DNA of 64,000 nucleotides, taken from Streptomyces albus subsp. albus. GTDB lineage: Bacteria > Actinomycetota > Actinomycetes > Streptomycetales > Streptomycetaceae. Below, piece by piece: positions 16,440 through 25,067 of this stretch; within the stretch, counting starts at the first letter, position 1, and the number at the start of each line of letters is the position of its first letter. The stretch is taken from positions 372,001 through 436,000 of the forward strand of contig NZ_JOID01000001.1 of NCBI RefSeq assembly GCF_000719865.1. Direction: 5' to 3'. The notes under the pieces were generated by a model. It saw only the letters and a list, made by a program, of their open reading frames with translations. It searched no databases and was not told the origin of the DNA. Both the position numbers and the translations under genes were made by a program.

Positions 16440-16844
16440 CTACCCGAGTTCACCGAAACGCAGGGCATCCCTGATCTCGCTGAGCTTCGCGGTCGTGGCC
16501 TGGGGCCGCTCCTGCGCTTGTTCAGCGAGCCGGAGGGCGTCGTCGATCTCGCTGAGCTTCACGGAGGACAGGACGGCCGCCCGCTCTATCAGGTCGTCCC
16601 GGGACACAGTGGTCAGCCACGTGCACGGGGTGAAGCCCGGACGCGGGAACACGAGCCGCAACACGCCTTCAAACGGCAGTCCTTCACCGGCGCCGACCGG
16701 CACTTCGACGCCCAGACCGCTGATGTCGACGCCCGCCGGAGCGACGACCTGCATCACCCGGATCCCGGACGTGTCGTCTCCCGACAGCAGTACGACCAAC
16801 CTCCGCTCGTCGAACTGGACCCACCAGACTTCGCCACGTAGCAC
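16440..16844 (-). CDS. MazF/PemK-type toxin-like protein, no antitoxin seen
   Basis: 134 residues. It opens with VLRGEVWWVQFDERR, the PemK/MazF beta-barrel signature (RGEVWWV), and continues with VVLLSGDDTSGIRVMQVVAP and TWLTTVSRDDLIERAA, the region that closes the RNase fold. MazF proteins cut mRNA. A longer C-terminal helix (LSEIDDALRLAEQ, repeated as LSEIRDALRFGE) is unusual and looks like an internal duplication. GGAGGACTT places the GTG at 16844. No antitoxin reading frame lies on either side, and an IS701 relic starts just upstream. Confidence 0.75.
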   Translation of the reverse strand: MLRGEVWWVQFDERRLVVLLSGDDTSGIRVMQVVAPAGVDISGLGVEVPVGAGEGLPFEGVLRLVFPRPGFTPCTWLTTVSRDDLIERAAVLSSVKLSEIDDALRLAEQAQERPQATTAKLSEIRDALRFGELG

Positions 16845-16890
16845 AAGTCCTCCAGACACACGACGGCAGACAGACGCCGCGCGACCCTGA

Positions 16891-17204
16891 CGCGCTGCCC
16901 AACCGCAGCTTGCCGCCCGCATGGTCACCCGATTCAAGGACGCCGGTCACCGGGCCGCCCGGGTCGCGGGAGACGAGGTCTACGGCGGCAACCCGACGCT
17001 ACGCGCCGCGCTGGAAGAACGCGGCACCGGCTCCGTCCTCGCGGTGGCCTGTTCGCACGAAGTCACCACAGGCGCCGGAAGGTTCCGCGCGTACACGCCG
17101 GCCAGGAAGGTGCCCGAGAGGGGCAGAAGCTGTCCGCAGGGAGCGCAGCCAAGGGCCACCGTGCCCGATCTGGCGCTGCCGAGGCTCTCCGGATCCACGC
17201 CCTG
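16891..17204 (+). pseudogene. IS701-family transposase fragment
   Basis: The frame from 16891 reads QPQLAARMVTRFKDAGHRAA then RVAGDEVYGGNPTLRAALEE and VLAVACSHEVTT, the catalytic core of IS701-type transposases (WVAGDEVYGG, LAVACSHEV). A one-base shift near 17115 moves the continuing similarity (QKLSAGSAAKGH) to another frame. The N-terminus and most of the C-terminus are gone. Confidence 0.75.
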
Positions 17205-17250
17205 AGCCCGGCCGTGCCGCCGGGACGACTCGCTCCTGCGGGACGGTCGG

Positions 17251-17290
17251 GGGTCAGCGTTTGACGCGGCTGCGGATGGCCAGGACGGCC
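17251..17290. repeat. Dispersed 40-bp element, copy 2 (3' end of pentapeptide gene)
   Basis: Here the shared element is the genuine 3' end of a gene: on the minus strand it encodes VLAIRSRVKR and the stop at 17254. Confidence 0.65.
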
Positions 17291-19148
17291 AGGCCGAGGA
17301 GGACGGGTTCGGCGAGGCGGGAGGCCATCTCGGTGTAGGTGCCGGCGGTGGTGAGGTCCTGGCCGGAGGAGCGGAAGACCACCGAGTTGATCACGACCCG
17401 CAGCGCCTTCTCGAACCGCTCGGTGGTGATCCGCTCCGGCCAAGACCCAGTGGGATTGGCCGGGTTGGGAGTGTCGGTGATCAGGTTGACCTCCTGCCCG
17501 ACGGCGACCTGGCGGCCGGTGGTGGTCGGCTTCGGGTCGTCCACCGGCAGGCCCCACAGCAGCAGCGCGAGCAGGGTGACGGTCATGGCGCCCAGCAGCC
17601 AGGCCAGGGCGCGGCCGGCGCGCAGGCCGTAACCGGACAGGGCCCAGTACGCGGTCAGCAGCGCCCGTTCGCCGCGGGAGCGGGTGGTGTCGTGGCGGCG
17701 CATCTCGCACTCGCCGTAGTAGAAGTCGGCGGCGTCCGGCTCGTTCTTGCCGTCCTCCAGCGACTTGCGCACCTGCCGGTACAGCGCGGCCAGCGCGGCC
17801 GGTTTCAGGGCAGGGGTGTCCTCCCGGGGCGGCGGGGTCCAGCCCCGGGCCGCGGTGGCGTGAAGACGCCGGGCACGCCAGTGGTGCTCCTCGGCCAGGG
17901 TGCTTCGCAGGCTCCACCACCTCGGGACGAGCCGGTGCCACCGGACGCCGGTGGGGGTAGTGGCGAAGGTGCACCAGCCGTCCACGCGGAGCTGGTCGAG
18001 GTGGACCGCCCCGGCGAACCGGCAGGCGCTGAGGTCGATGTCGTGCAACACCAGGTGCGCGGCGTCCACCCCGTCCACGGAGGTCAGCCGCACGCCGGGA
18101 TCGCGGCCTGACACAAGTGTCTCCGGCAACAGGTCGACCAAGGAGGGGAAGGGGGTGGGGCGGGCGGTAACCATCAGTGGGAACTCTAGGACCGCGTCAC
18201 TCAGGTCCAATTCGGCATGACGGAACCGCAGCGTAGCCGTTGAGGCCCACCGGGTACGGTCGCAGGTCACGGCACAGGCGGCGGCTTCCAGTGTCGTCGG
18301 CTCGCTGAACAACGCACCGTCCAGCACCAGCGTGGCGCCGCACACCAGCGGACCCAGCCTCGCAGTCGCCTCGAAGCGGGCTCCCTTGAACCTGGCATCG
18401 CCGGAGAAGATCACCTCGCCGAACCCCGCATCGCCGGAGAAGGTCGCCCCGTCGAACTCGGCGTCGCCGGAAAAGGCCGCCCCGCCGAACCTAGCGCCAC
18501 CGGAAAACGCCACCCCGCCGAACCTAGCGTCACCGGAAAACGCCACCCCGCCGAACCTAGCGTCACCGGAAAACGCCACCCCGTCGAACTCGGCGTCGCC
18601 GGAAAACGTCACCCCGCCGAACCAGGCGTAGCCGGAGAAGGCCGCTCCTTCGAACCAGGCGCCGCCGGGAAGGCCGCCCCTTCGAATCCGGAGTCGCCAG
18701 AAAACGTCACCCCATCGAACCCGGCGTCGCCGGAGAAGGTCACCCCATCGAACCAGGCGTCGCCGGAGAAGGCCGCTCCTTCGAATCCGGTGGCGTCGCC
18801 GGAGAAGATTGCCCTTTCGAACCCGGCGCCGCCGGAGAAGACCGCCCAGTCGAACCGGGCGGTGCCAAGGCGAGGGCGTCCAGCGGTCGGGTCGCGCAGG
18901 GCATCGAGTAACCAGTCCAGCAGCTCCGCGGTGAAGGGAGTCCCGCGGTGGTCAATGTCGGCGCCGGGGGCCAGAGCGGCCAGGTAGGCGGCGCGGTCAG
19001 GCTCTGGCGCGTGGGCCAGGCACGCGGTGCGGTCGAGGATACGGCTGCCACGGCAGCCGACCGAGTCCTCCGCGGTGGCGCCGTGGCCACAGTGCGGCCA
19101 GTCCGGCGGGGCGGTGGACGGTCGGGTGGGCGGTGTTGCAGACGTCAT
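17254..19148 (-). pseudogene. Pentapeptide-repeat membrane protein, broken by a one-base deletion
   Basis: The start (ATG 19148, MTSATPPTRPSTAPPDWPHC) leads through a Cys-containing head into repeats of FSGDAGFxGVT type. Near 18669 a GGAGAA expected from the neighbouring repeats reads GGGAA, shifting the frame. The upstream frame stops at 18609, while the downstream frame carries on to 17254. The intact protein would be about 630 residues. It would hold an 11-residue-period Pentapeptide_3 solenoid, a globular middle, two or three transmembrane helices (ALLTAYWALSGYGLRAGRAL; TVTLLALLLWGLPV; VLLGLAVLAI) and a basic SRVKR tail. Without resequencing, true decay and a sequencing error cannot be told apart. 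Confidence 0.75.
18400..18740 (-). repeat. 33-bp tandem repeats encoding 11-residue pentapeptide coils
   Basis: The unit (about GCCGAACCTAGCGTCACCGG plus AAAACGCCACCCC) is repeated almost identically at 18496-18594, with more diverged units on both sides. It translates on the minus strand as GVAFSGDARFG. The near-identity of three neighbouring units points to recent unit duplication. Confidence 0.75.
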
Positions 19149-19514
19149 GTCTGGAGGACGAGCGGCGCGGGCGGGTAGTTGCGTGCCGCGCACGGTGAGA
19201 GCAGAGCACCACACTGTGCAGGTTCCACGGACAGCCGGACCCCGTCCGCCGTCGACCAACGGAAGCCGCCGATGTCCTACGGGGTCGTGTCCCGGGCTCG
19301 GTGCGGGCCTCTCCCTCGCCGTCCATCGGGCACGTGGCCCGCCCCAGCGGTCCCGTTTTCCCTTTCGGGACGACAGAGTCTGGGGACCGAGTGGTTCCTC
19401 ATGGGCAGTCCGCCGGGACTTGAGCCGCCCCTTCGGTGCACCAGGGGCAGGCCCGGCCCTCTTCCGCGCTCCGCGCAGCAGCGACCGCCCATCGCGGCCC
19501 GCGCGGTCCCGGCC
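19149..19514. other. Intergenic region, no gene seen
   Basis: 366 bases between the pentapeptide gene start and the VOC gene stop. Frames here have no coding-like pattern on either strand. Confidence 0.4.
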
Positions 19515-20228
19515 TCAGCCGTGCGCCAGCACGCGGAACTCGTTGCCGTCCGGGTCGGTCAGCCGTACCGCGCCGTCCCCGCCCGGGGCGTGGTCGAGGC
19601 GCTTCGCACCGAGCGAGAGCAGCCGCTCGACCTCCGCCCGCTGGTCGCCGTCCGGCGCGAGGTCGAGGTGCAGGTCCTTGCCGGGGTCCGGCAGGAGGGG
19701 CGGGCCGCCCCAGGTGATCTTCGTGCCGCCGTCCGGCGACTGGACGGCGGTCTCCTCGTCCTGGTCCCAGACCAGCGGCCAGCCCAGCGCCTCGCTCCAG
19801 AAGTAGCCCACGGCCTGCGAACCGTCGCAGGCGAGCGCCCCGAGGACGCCGCAGCCGGCGAGGAACTTGTTGCCCGGCTCCAGGACGCAGAACTCGTTGC
19901 CCTCGGGGTCGGCCAGCACCACATGGGGGACCTCCGGTCCTTGGCCGACGTCGGCGTGGTGCGCGCCCAGATCGAGTGCCCGGGCCACGGTCTCCCGCTG
20001 GTCCTCCGGGGAGGAACTGGTCAGGTCGAAGTGCAGTCGGTTCTGGGCGCTCTTCCGCGCCGGGGAGGGACGGAAGCCGAGGCGGTAACCGGCGTCGTTC
20101 CCGGACGGCACGGCGACGCCGTCATAGGGATCGTCGGCTCTCTCCAGGCGGAGGAGGCCGGACCAGAAGCGGGCCAGGCGTTCGGGCTGGTGCGCGTCAA
20201 AGGTGATTGCGAAGAGTCGGCTGCTCAT
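19515..20228 (-). CDS. Two-domain VOC (glyoxalase-fold) protein
   Basis: 237 residues with two VOC modules. The first runs from LFAITFDAHQPERLARFWSG to VVLADPEGNEFCVLEPGN; the second covers VGYFWSEALGWPLVWDQDEE to VRLTDPDGNEFRVL. HFDLTSS and HLDLAPD supply candidate metal His residues, and the Glu in NEF closes each half. The family includes dioxygenases, glyoxalases and antibiotic-binding resistance proteins; nothing here distinguishes them. It is monocistronic, and ATG 20228 opens directly into the first beta strand. Confidence 0.85.
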   Translation of the reverse strand: MSSRLFAITFDAHQPERLARFWSGLLRLERADDPYDGVAVPSGNDAGYRLGFRPSPARKSAQNRLHFDLTSSSPEDQRETVARALDLGAHHADVGQGPEVPHVVLADPEGNEFCVLEPGNKFLAGCGVLGALACDGSQAVGYFWSEALGWPLVWDQDEETAVQSPDGGTKITWGGPPLLPDPGKDLHLDLAPDGDQRAEVERLLSLGAKRLDHAPGGDGAVRLTDPDGNEFRVLAHG

Positions 20229-20811
20229 TGGGCCACGCGTCCTCGGTCCGTCGGGTGCCGGCTGCCGGGCGGTGTCCCAAGTCAGCCCTCCGCGCGAGGA
20301 TACGGGCGGGCCGGTCCCGGCGGCAGCCGAGTTTTCCGCGCCCGAGCGGGAAGCCTCTGACGAACGTCCCCACCCCGCCCTCGGCCCCGGCGGCCCAGAG
20401 CGATGGCCCGCAGGTAGCCCGGCCTCGGCAGTGCGTCCGAGACCCGGACCAGGCGTCCGGCTGGATCAGCGAACTCGCGACTGCGAAACCCAGGAAACTC
20501 TGCTACCGCCTCCTGCACATCGGTGCCCGGATCACCCGGGGCGGCCGCCGCCTCCTTTCGCCTATCCGCGACTCGGCCCTGGCGACACCACGACATCGCT
20601 GCCGGCCTCCGACGGGCAGCCCGGCACCAACCCCGCGCCCGCACTCTTCTCGGCCTCGCCTGATCAGAACGGACGAGGCCGACGACACCGAAGCTTGGGC
20701 CCGTCCCCCGTGCGAGCTACGGAAAGTGTCCACCGCCGGGTGACGATTCCGGGCCGCCAGATCCGTAGTTTCGAAGTCCGAAGACACCGTCACGATTGTG
20801 AGGTTTTGGTT
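20229..20811. other. Intergenic region with a transposase relic
   Basis: 583 bases. The central part holds the IS1380-like relic annotated separately. The right end is the leader of the secreted protein at 20812. Nothing else is coding-like. Confidence 0.45.
20455..20650 (+). pseudogene. IS1380-family transposase C-terminal relic
   Basis: One frame reads KLCYRLLHIGARITRGGRRL, matching the KxRYRLLHIAARLTRGxRR block near the end of IS1380-type transposases. The following block (TRPWRHHDIAAGLRRA, like TWPWxxxLxxAFxRLxxLP) continues in another frame, so at least one frameshift has occurred. No terminal repeats were identified. Confidence 0.6.
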
Positions 20812-21285
20812 TTGTTGAAGTATCAGCGCAACCGTGTTCGGCGCGTGACCACTCTGATCACCGCAGGGGCACTGTCCGCCGGTCTCCTGGGCATCGGATC
20901 GACCGCGACCGCATCAGCGAGCACACCACCGCACACCTCGGCTCACCAGGCGATCACCCAAGACGTTAAGCCACCGATCGTCAACAACAACTGGCGTCTC
21001 AGTGTGGCGGGCGCCCCCGCCGAGTATCTGGTGCAGGTCAGCGGCCTCACTGAGCACGAGGTCACGTTCACCCGGCGCACCGGCAACCAGACCATCGTCG
21101 ACAAGTGGCTGAAGGACCCCAGCCGGTTCCGGCCGGGCTACATCACCATCGACGTGCTCGACTTCCACGGGCGGACAGTCCAGCGTTACCGGTTCGATCT
21201 CCCGCAGATCAGGAGGGTGACGAGCAGCGGAGACGGGAGCGTGCAAACGCTCACGGTCACCTTCGACCGGCTGATCATTTCTTGA
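20812..21285 (+). CDS. Secreted protein of unknown function, probable TTG start
   Basis: About 157 residues. The N-terminus KYQRNRVRRVTTLITAGALS followed by LGIGSTATASAS is a clear signal peptide. A mature domain of about 110 residues begins VNNNWRLSVAGAPAEYLVQV and ends RVTSSGDGSVQTLTVTFDRL. No ATG or good GTG precedes the signal peptide; TTG 20812 has GAGG 8 bases upstream, while GTG 20845 would cut the basic n-region. The strand pattern and closing QTLTVTFDRL vaguely resemble T4 gp19-like phage tail-tube proteins, but I do not assign that family. A strong terminator follows. Confidence 0.6.
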   Translation: MLKYQRNRVRRVTTLITAGALSAGLLGIGSTATASASTPPHTSAHQAITQDVKPPIVNNNWRLSVAGAPAEYLVQVSGLTEHEVTFTRRTGNQTIVDKWLKDPSRFRPGYITIDVLDFHGRTVQRYRFDLPQIRRVTSSGDGSVQTLTVTFDRLIIS

Positions 21286-21290
21286 CACAC

Positions 21291-21329
21291 CAGCTCCATG
21301 GGCCGGTCCGGCGCCGGCTCATGGAGCTG
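21291..21329 (+). terminator. Terminator after the TTG-start secreted gene
   Basis: CAGCTCCATG at 21291-21300 pairs perfectly with CATGGAGCTG at 21320-21329, with further ACA/TGT pairing outside. It starts six bases after the stop codon. Confidence 0.7.
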
Positions 21330-21331
21330 TG

Positions 21332-21690
21332 TTCGCCGTGAAGAAGCACCACGGGATGAACGTGCAGGTCCTCGACCTGACCGCGGCGCGGGCCCCCGGC
21401 ATTCCCGCCGCCTCGCCGCGGAGGACGTCACATGCCGGGCCGCAAGGCGTATCAGGGCGCCGGCCCCTGCGATCCGTGCCGGTCCGTGGCAAGCACCCGC
21501 GCGGCCGGCGCCGGTGTCACAGCCGGGACCACGCGAAGATCCGCGGCCTCGGTGAACGTGCCATGGCGATCTTCACGTCTTGGCGGCTCTGGCGGAAGCT
21601 CCGCCTGCGGCACCACCCGGATCACAGCCGCCGTCCGAACCGTCGTCACCCTCGAACTCACCGCCCGATCACAACGGAAAGGGCTCAGTC
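21332..21690 (+). pseudogene. IS5-family transposase relic with frameshifts
   Basis: Pieces in order: VKKHHGMNVQVL (frame 1), AYQGAGPCDPC (frame 2), then HAKIRGLGERAMAIFTSWRL and WRKLRLRHHPDHSRR (frame 1). These match the KKHGMNVQV, KAYQGAG and HAKIRALGERAVATLKTWR blocks of IS5-group transposases. At least two frame changes and internal losses make it non-functional. Confidence 0.7.
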
Positions 21691-21761
21691 TCCATGTCAC
21701 CTCCCCAGCGGCCGGAACATGCGGGGAACGACGCCCCTTCTTGCGGAAAGGCAGGCCCAGC

Positions 21762-22676
21762 GTGAGAACCGTCCGAGTCGCACCCGGCTCACGACGGGCC
21801 GTACGGCCCGTTGTGAGCGCGGCCTCCGCCACGGCGATCGCCGCCGGACTGCTGGCCACCGGCTGCTCCGCAGGCCCCGCCGGCAGCGGGGCGCACGTGA
21901 CGCCGGACCCGCCGGCCATCGCGGCCGCTCCGACAGCGCCCGCCACCGGATACGACGGGCTGACGCAGCTGCCGCTGTCCGCCTACGGGACCTCCGAGCA
22001 GGACGACCTCCTGCTGCACCGGACGCACGAGACGCTGGTCGCCCGCTGCATGAAGGGCCGCGGACACACAAGCTATGCAGACCGGAAGAAGACTTCGACC
22101 GCTGCGAAGACGACAGCGGAGAAGGAAGCCATCCACCCAGCCGGCGCCTGGGGATACATCGGGCGCGGCACCGCGAAGCGGAAGGGTTTCCACGTCGCAG
22201 TACCGGTCCCCGCTTCGAAAGGCCCGACCGGGCGGGAGCTGAGGGACTACAACGATTGCTGGGACAAGGCTGACGAGCGGATGCCGACTCTCGTGGGCAC
22301 CCGGGGATGGAAGCTGACCCAGAACCTGTTCGGCCGGTCATTCCAGAAGGCGGCCGCGGACAGTCGGGTCCGCGCCGCGCGAGAGCGTTGGTCCTCCTGC
22401 ATGAGCACGGCGGGGCACCCCGCCGACGATCCCGAGAAGCTGGCCACGCGTTACCTGAAGGCCAAAAAGGCGACCGCGAAGGAGATCGCCGCGGCCATGG
22501 CCGACGAATCCTGCACGCGGTCGTCGAATCTTGCCGGCGTCTACTTCGCGGTCCTCACCGGATACCAACAGCAACTCGTATCCGCGAACGCCGAAGTCCT
22601 GACCGGTTATGAGGAGCAGATCCAGGAGCAGACCGATCGGGCAGAACGCCTTCTGACTGCGTCTGACACGGCCTGA
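21762..22676 (+). CDS. Putative lipoprotein of unknown function
   Basis: 304 residues. The N-terminus is basic (VRTVRVAPGSRRAVRPVVSA), then hydrophobic, ending in the lipobox LLATGC with the Cys near residue 36. The mature chain is helical with three further conserved-looking Cys contexts (ARCMKGRGH, YNDCWDKAD, SSCMSTAGH, ESCTRSS). The C-terminal stretch is probably coiled coil (YQQQLVSANAEVLTGYEEQI). It would be anchored outside the membrane. GTG 21762 follows GGAAAGG by about ten bases. Homologues of this layout are common in Streptomyces without assigned function. Confidence 0.75.
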   Translation: MRTVRVAPGSRRAVRPVVSAASATAIAAGLLATGCSAGPAGSGAHVTPDPPAIAAAPTAPATGYDGLTQLPLSAYGTSEQDDLLLHRTHETLVARCMKGRGHTSYADRKKTSTAAKTTAEKEAIHPAGAWGYIGRGTAKRKGFHVAVPVPASKGPTGRELRDYNDCWDKADERMPTLVGTRGWKLTQNLFGRSFQKAAADSRVRAARERWSSCMSTAGHPADDPEKLATRYLKAKKATAKEIAAAMADESCTRSSNLAGVYFAVLTGYQQQLVSANAEVLTGYEEQIQEQTDRAERLLTASDTA

Positions 22677-22766
22677 GGCCGGTCTTCGCCCCTTGACTCC
22701 GGACGGCACCGTGCCAGACCGCACCACCGTCCGGTCCACCAGCACGACAACAAGAGGAGAAACACC

Positions 22767-23144
22767 ATGAACAAAGCCAAACGGCTAGTTCTGTCCACCC
22801 TGGCAACCGCTATGGCAGCGGCCTCCCTCACCGTCGCCACCCCGACACAGGCGTCCGCGATCAATCTCGTCGACTGCAATGGTCGATCCGACCTGCTCAA
22901 GGTCAGTTGGCACTACATTTTCGGTGGCGGTTGGAACGCTCACCACGTCTGTTTCGCCAACGCCGGAGAGCACGACTTCGATGTACCGGGAACCGAGTGG
23001 CTTGACAATCTCTCAACCGGCAACAACGTGGTCCAGTGGTATGGGGACGGCCGATGGCAGCCTGGCACTCCCATCGGCAAGTGGACCTACTACGACTTTC
23101 CGACTGTTGGGTCGGTCAAACTGGATAAGATCAGGATTCTCTGA
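22767..23144 (+). CDS. Secreted beta/gamma-crystallin-type protein (killer toxin-like)
   Basis: 125 residues with a signal peptide (MNKAKRLVLSTLATAMAAAS, AxA at about 31) and a mature domain starting INLVDCNGRSDLLKVSWHY. The CFANAGEHDFDVPG block, the LSTGNNVVQWYGDG motif and the single Cys pair match Streptomyces killer toxin-like proteins (Crystall_2). Those are single-domain betagamma-crystallins, one of which inhibits fungal growth. An excellent AAGAGGAGAAAC ribosome site precedes the ATG. Calcium binding and antifungal activity are family-based inference. Confidence 0.8.
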   Translation: MNKAKRLVLSTLATAMAAASLTVATPTQASAINLVDCNGRSDLLKVSWHYIFGGGWNAHHVCFANAGEHDFDVPGTEWLDNLSTGNNVVQWYGDGRWQPGTPIGKWTYYDFPTVGSVKLDKIRIL

Positions 23145-23614
23145 GTAGTGGCGCCATGAGGGGCCGGCGGCCCTTGTCCGGTCGCCGGCCCCGGCCCGCT
23201 GGGCCGCCCACCACGGCCCTCAAAGATCTGTGACCCGCAGTGCTGCTGACGTGTGAGCGAGTGCAACACCGCGTCCTGGTCGCATTTCTGAGCCCCTTTG
23301 CGGAAGGGTCCAACCTGCCCGGAAATGTCACCTATTTCTTTGGGCTTCGGCGGCTGTCCCGAGGCGCTGGTTATCGGGCCCAGGTCGAACCCCGGCGGGG
23401 CATTGCGGAGCCGCAGTTCCACTTTCAGCGGTTTGACGAGGGTTTCGTATCTGATGTCTTCTAGCTTGATCTGTGTTCCCGTCGTGGAACACAGAAGGTA
23501 CGAGCCGAAAGTCTCCGTCCATGGACGGTCTCCCGGGGCGAAGACGGACGTTGCCCCCGTTTCGACTTCAGCGCTCAGGGGGCCTTGGCCAGAAGCGTGC
23601 TCCTGCCTCTCCAC
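23090..23614 (-). CDS. Doubtful reading frame, possible decayed secreted protein
   Basis: A 174-codon frame. Its middle (TETFGSYLLCSTTGTQIKLE, then DIRYETLVKPLKVELRLRNA) looks like real beta-rich protein with three Cys. The C-terminal part runs straight through the crystallin terminator and into the crystallin gene on the other strand, which real genes rarely do. It may be a relic of a longer gene that lost its proper end. I report it at low confidence because otherwise 23193-23653 would be empty. Confidence 0.3.
   Translation of the reverse strand: MERQEHASGQGPLSAEVETGATSVFAPGDRPWTETFGSYLLCSTTGTQIKLEDIRYETLVKPLKVELRLRNAPPGFDLGPITSASGQPPKPKEIGDISGQVGPFRKGAQKCDQDAVLHSLTRQQHCGSQIFEGRGGRPSGPGPATGQGPPAPHGATTQRILILSSLTDPTVGKS
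23160..23192 (+). terminator. Terminator after the crystallin gene
   Basis: GGGGCCGGCG at 23160-23169 pairs perfectly with CGCCGGCCCC at 23183-23192, 15 bases past the stop codon. Confidence 0.7.
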
Positions 23615-23653
23615 AGCGGCTGCCGGCCACGGCAGGGCTTCGTGCTTCAGGGC

Positions 23654-24364
23654 TCAGCCGGTTCTCACGGACCGGTCCAAGGCGTCGAGGTAGGCGGAGA
23701 GCTGACCGGCGGCGTACAGCTGGGCCCTTCCGCGGGACGTGAGGTCGCGCCGCCACCCTTCCAGGGTGCTCGCCAGCGCTTCGAGGCTGCCGGCGTCGCG
23801 GAGTTCTCCGAGGACGGTGGCGATGGCCCCCAGGGGCCGGCCTCCCCGGCGCAGCAGGTGCGCCAGTTCGGCGTCGCGCACGTCCTGCGCCAGGTACTGG
23901 CGGTGCCCGCGCGGGTCACGTCGTGGGGTGAGGACTCCAGCGCGTTCCCAGGTGCGCAGGGTGGCCGGGTTGAGCGCGAGGTGGCGGGCGAGTTCACCGA
24001 TGCTGTACGGCGCCCGGGTGCCGGCCGCGGCATCCGGGGCGGCGGCTCCGAGATGAGCGAGCGCCGCTTCGACGGTTCGCAGCGTGCCGCGGTCGCGGGC
24101 CAGGAGCGCGTGCCCGTCGTCGACGTACTCCAGTGCTTCGTCGAGCCGGCCGCCGGTGGCGGCATGCATGATGCGTCGGCTCGTCGAGTAACCGAAGGCG
24201 GGGACGAGCGCCAGGTAGGCCGCGAGGCCGGCGGCATGAGTGGCGGTGTAGTCCCGGTATCCGGTCCGGCTGCGGTGGGCCGGCGGGATGATGCCGGCGT
24301 CCTCGTAGTTGCGGACCGTCTGCGGGGAGAGGCCATGGCGACGCGCCAGGTCCACGGGCCGCAT
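23654..24364 (-). CDS. MerR-type regulator with two helix-turn-helix modules
   Basis: 236 residues. The first HTH is N-terminal (MRPVDLARRHGLSPQTVRNY, then EDAGIIPP and YRDYT). The second starts near residue 119 (YSIGELARHLALNPATLRTW, then ERAGVLTPRRDPRGHRQY). A short helical tail follows. Duplicated MerR modules in one chain occur in an actinobacterial subgroup with no effector domain, so the inducer is unknown. It is divergent from the immunity-like operon 88 bases away, which it may control. ATG 24364 is preferred over the longer frame from 24472. Confidence 0.82.
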   Translation of the reverse strand: MRPVDLARRHGLSPQTVRNYEDAGIIPPAHRSRTGYRDYTATHAAGLAAYLALVPAFGYSTSRRIMHAATGGRLDEALEYVDDGHALLARDRGTLRTVEAALAHLGAAAPDAAAGTRAPYSIGELARHLALNPATLRTWERAGVLTPRRDPRGHRQYLAQDVRDAELAHLLRRGGRPLGAIATVLGELRDAGSLEALASTLEGWRRDLTSRGRAQLYAAGQLSAYLDALDRSVRTG

Positions 24365-24452
24365 GTGACCTCCGATTGAGGGTTTCGGCGCGGATGAGCG
24401 GAGGATGCGCCGCAGAGTCTCCACCGAGCGTTCAAGGATACGATTCAGGGGC

Positions 24453-25067
24453 ATGGCGCAGAGCAAGCACACCGTGTCCGGAGACTTCGATCTGACGATG
24501 CACGAACTGCGCGTCGTGGCGCTTTACGTGGTGTGGCACGCAGAGGACGTCCTACCGGTCTTCGAGCAGGCTGTTCCCGGTGATCCGCGCCCTCGTGCGG
24601 CGGTCGACGCGGCCTGGGCGTTCATCAACGGTGCCCGCAGGACGACATTGCAGCGCGTCACGTCCCTCGACGCTCATCGAGCCGCCCGGTCCGCGCCCTC
24701 CGAAGCCGCGCGACTGGCCGCGCGATCCGCCGGTGACGCCGCGTCGGCCGCATACCTGCATCCCATCGCCCAGGCCGGCCAGGTCGGTCACATCCTGCGG
24801 GCCTCCGCGAGCGCCGCACACATCGGAGAGCTCACGGCGGGCGGCGACCCCGCGATCGCGGATGCCCTGCTGGAACGGTCGCGGCGGCGAGCGACACCGG
24901 TACTCATCGATGTGCTCTGCCGCTATCCGCTCTCGACGGGCGGCAGCAGTCGTGTCGCCCGGCTGATGAGCACTCTGGATCATTCCCTGCGTCAGGCGGC
25001 TGAGCGGCCGCGGGGGCACACCGCGGCGAGCGGCGCCGATGTGCGCGGGAGGGAGTGCACGTCGTGA
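24453..25067 (+). CDS. Putative immunity protein, helical family (first of pair)
   Basis: 204 residues. The core DFDLTMHELRVVALYVVWHA, RPRAAVDAAWAFINGARRT and AARSAGDAASAAYLHPIAQA is diverged but parallel to the next protein (HRLLALWAAACAEHVL, RPRQAIEHARAWVRGEVTM, AAYAAGQAGAVAHVAAHELG). These Ala-rich all-helical proteins are labelled putative immunity proteins in actinobacteria. The label is by association, with no proven toxin. The C-terminal tail is Arg-rich. The ATG at 24453 lacks a strong ribosome site. It is divergent from the MerR gene. Confidence 0.65.
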   Translation: MAQSKHTVSGDFDLTMHELRVVALYVVWHAEDVLPVFEQAVPGDPRPRAAVDAAWAFINGARRTTLQRVTSLDAHRAARSAPSEAARLAARSAGDAASAAYLHPIAQAGQVGHILRASASAAHIGELTAGGDPAIADALLERSRRRATPVLIDVLCRYPLSTGGSSRVARLMSTLDHSLRQAAERPRGHTAASGADVRGRECTS

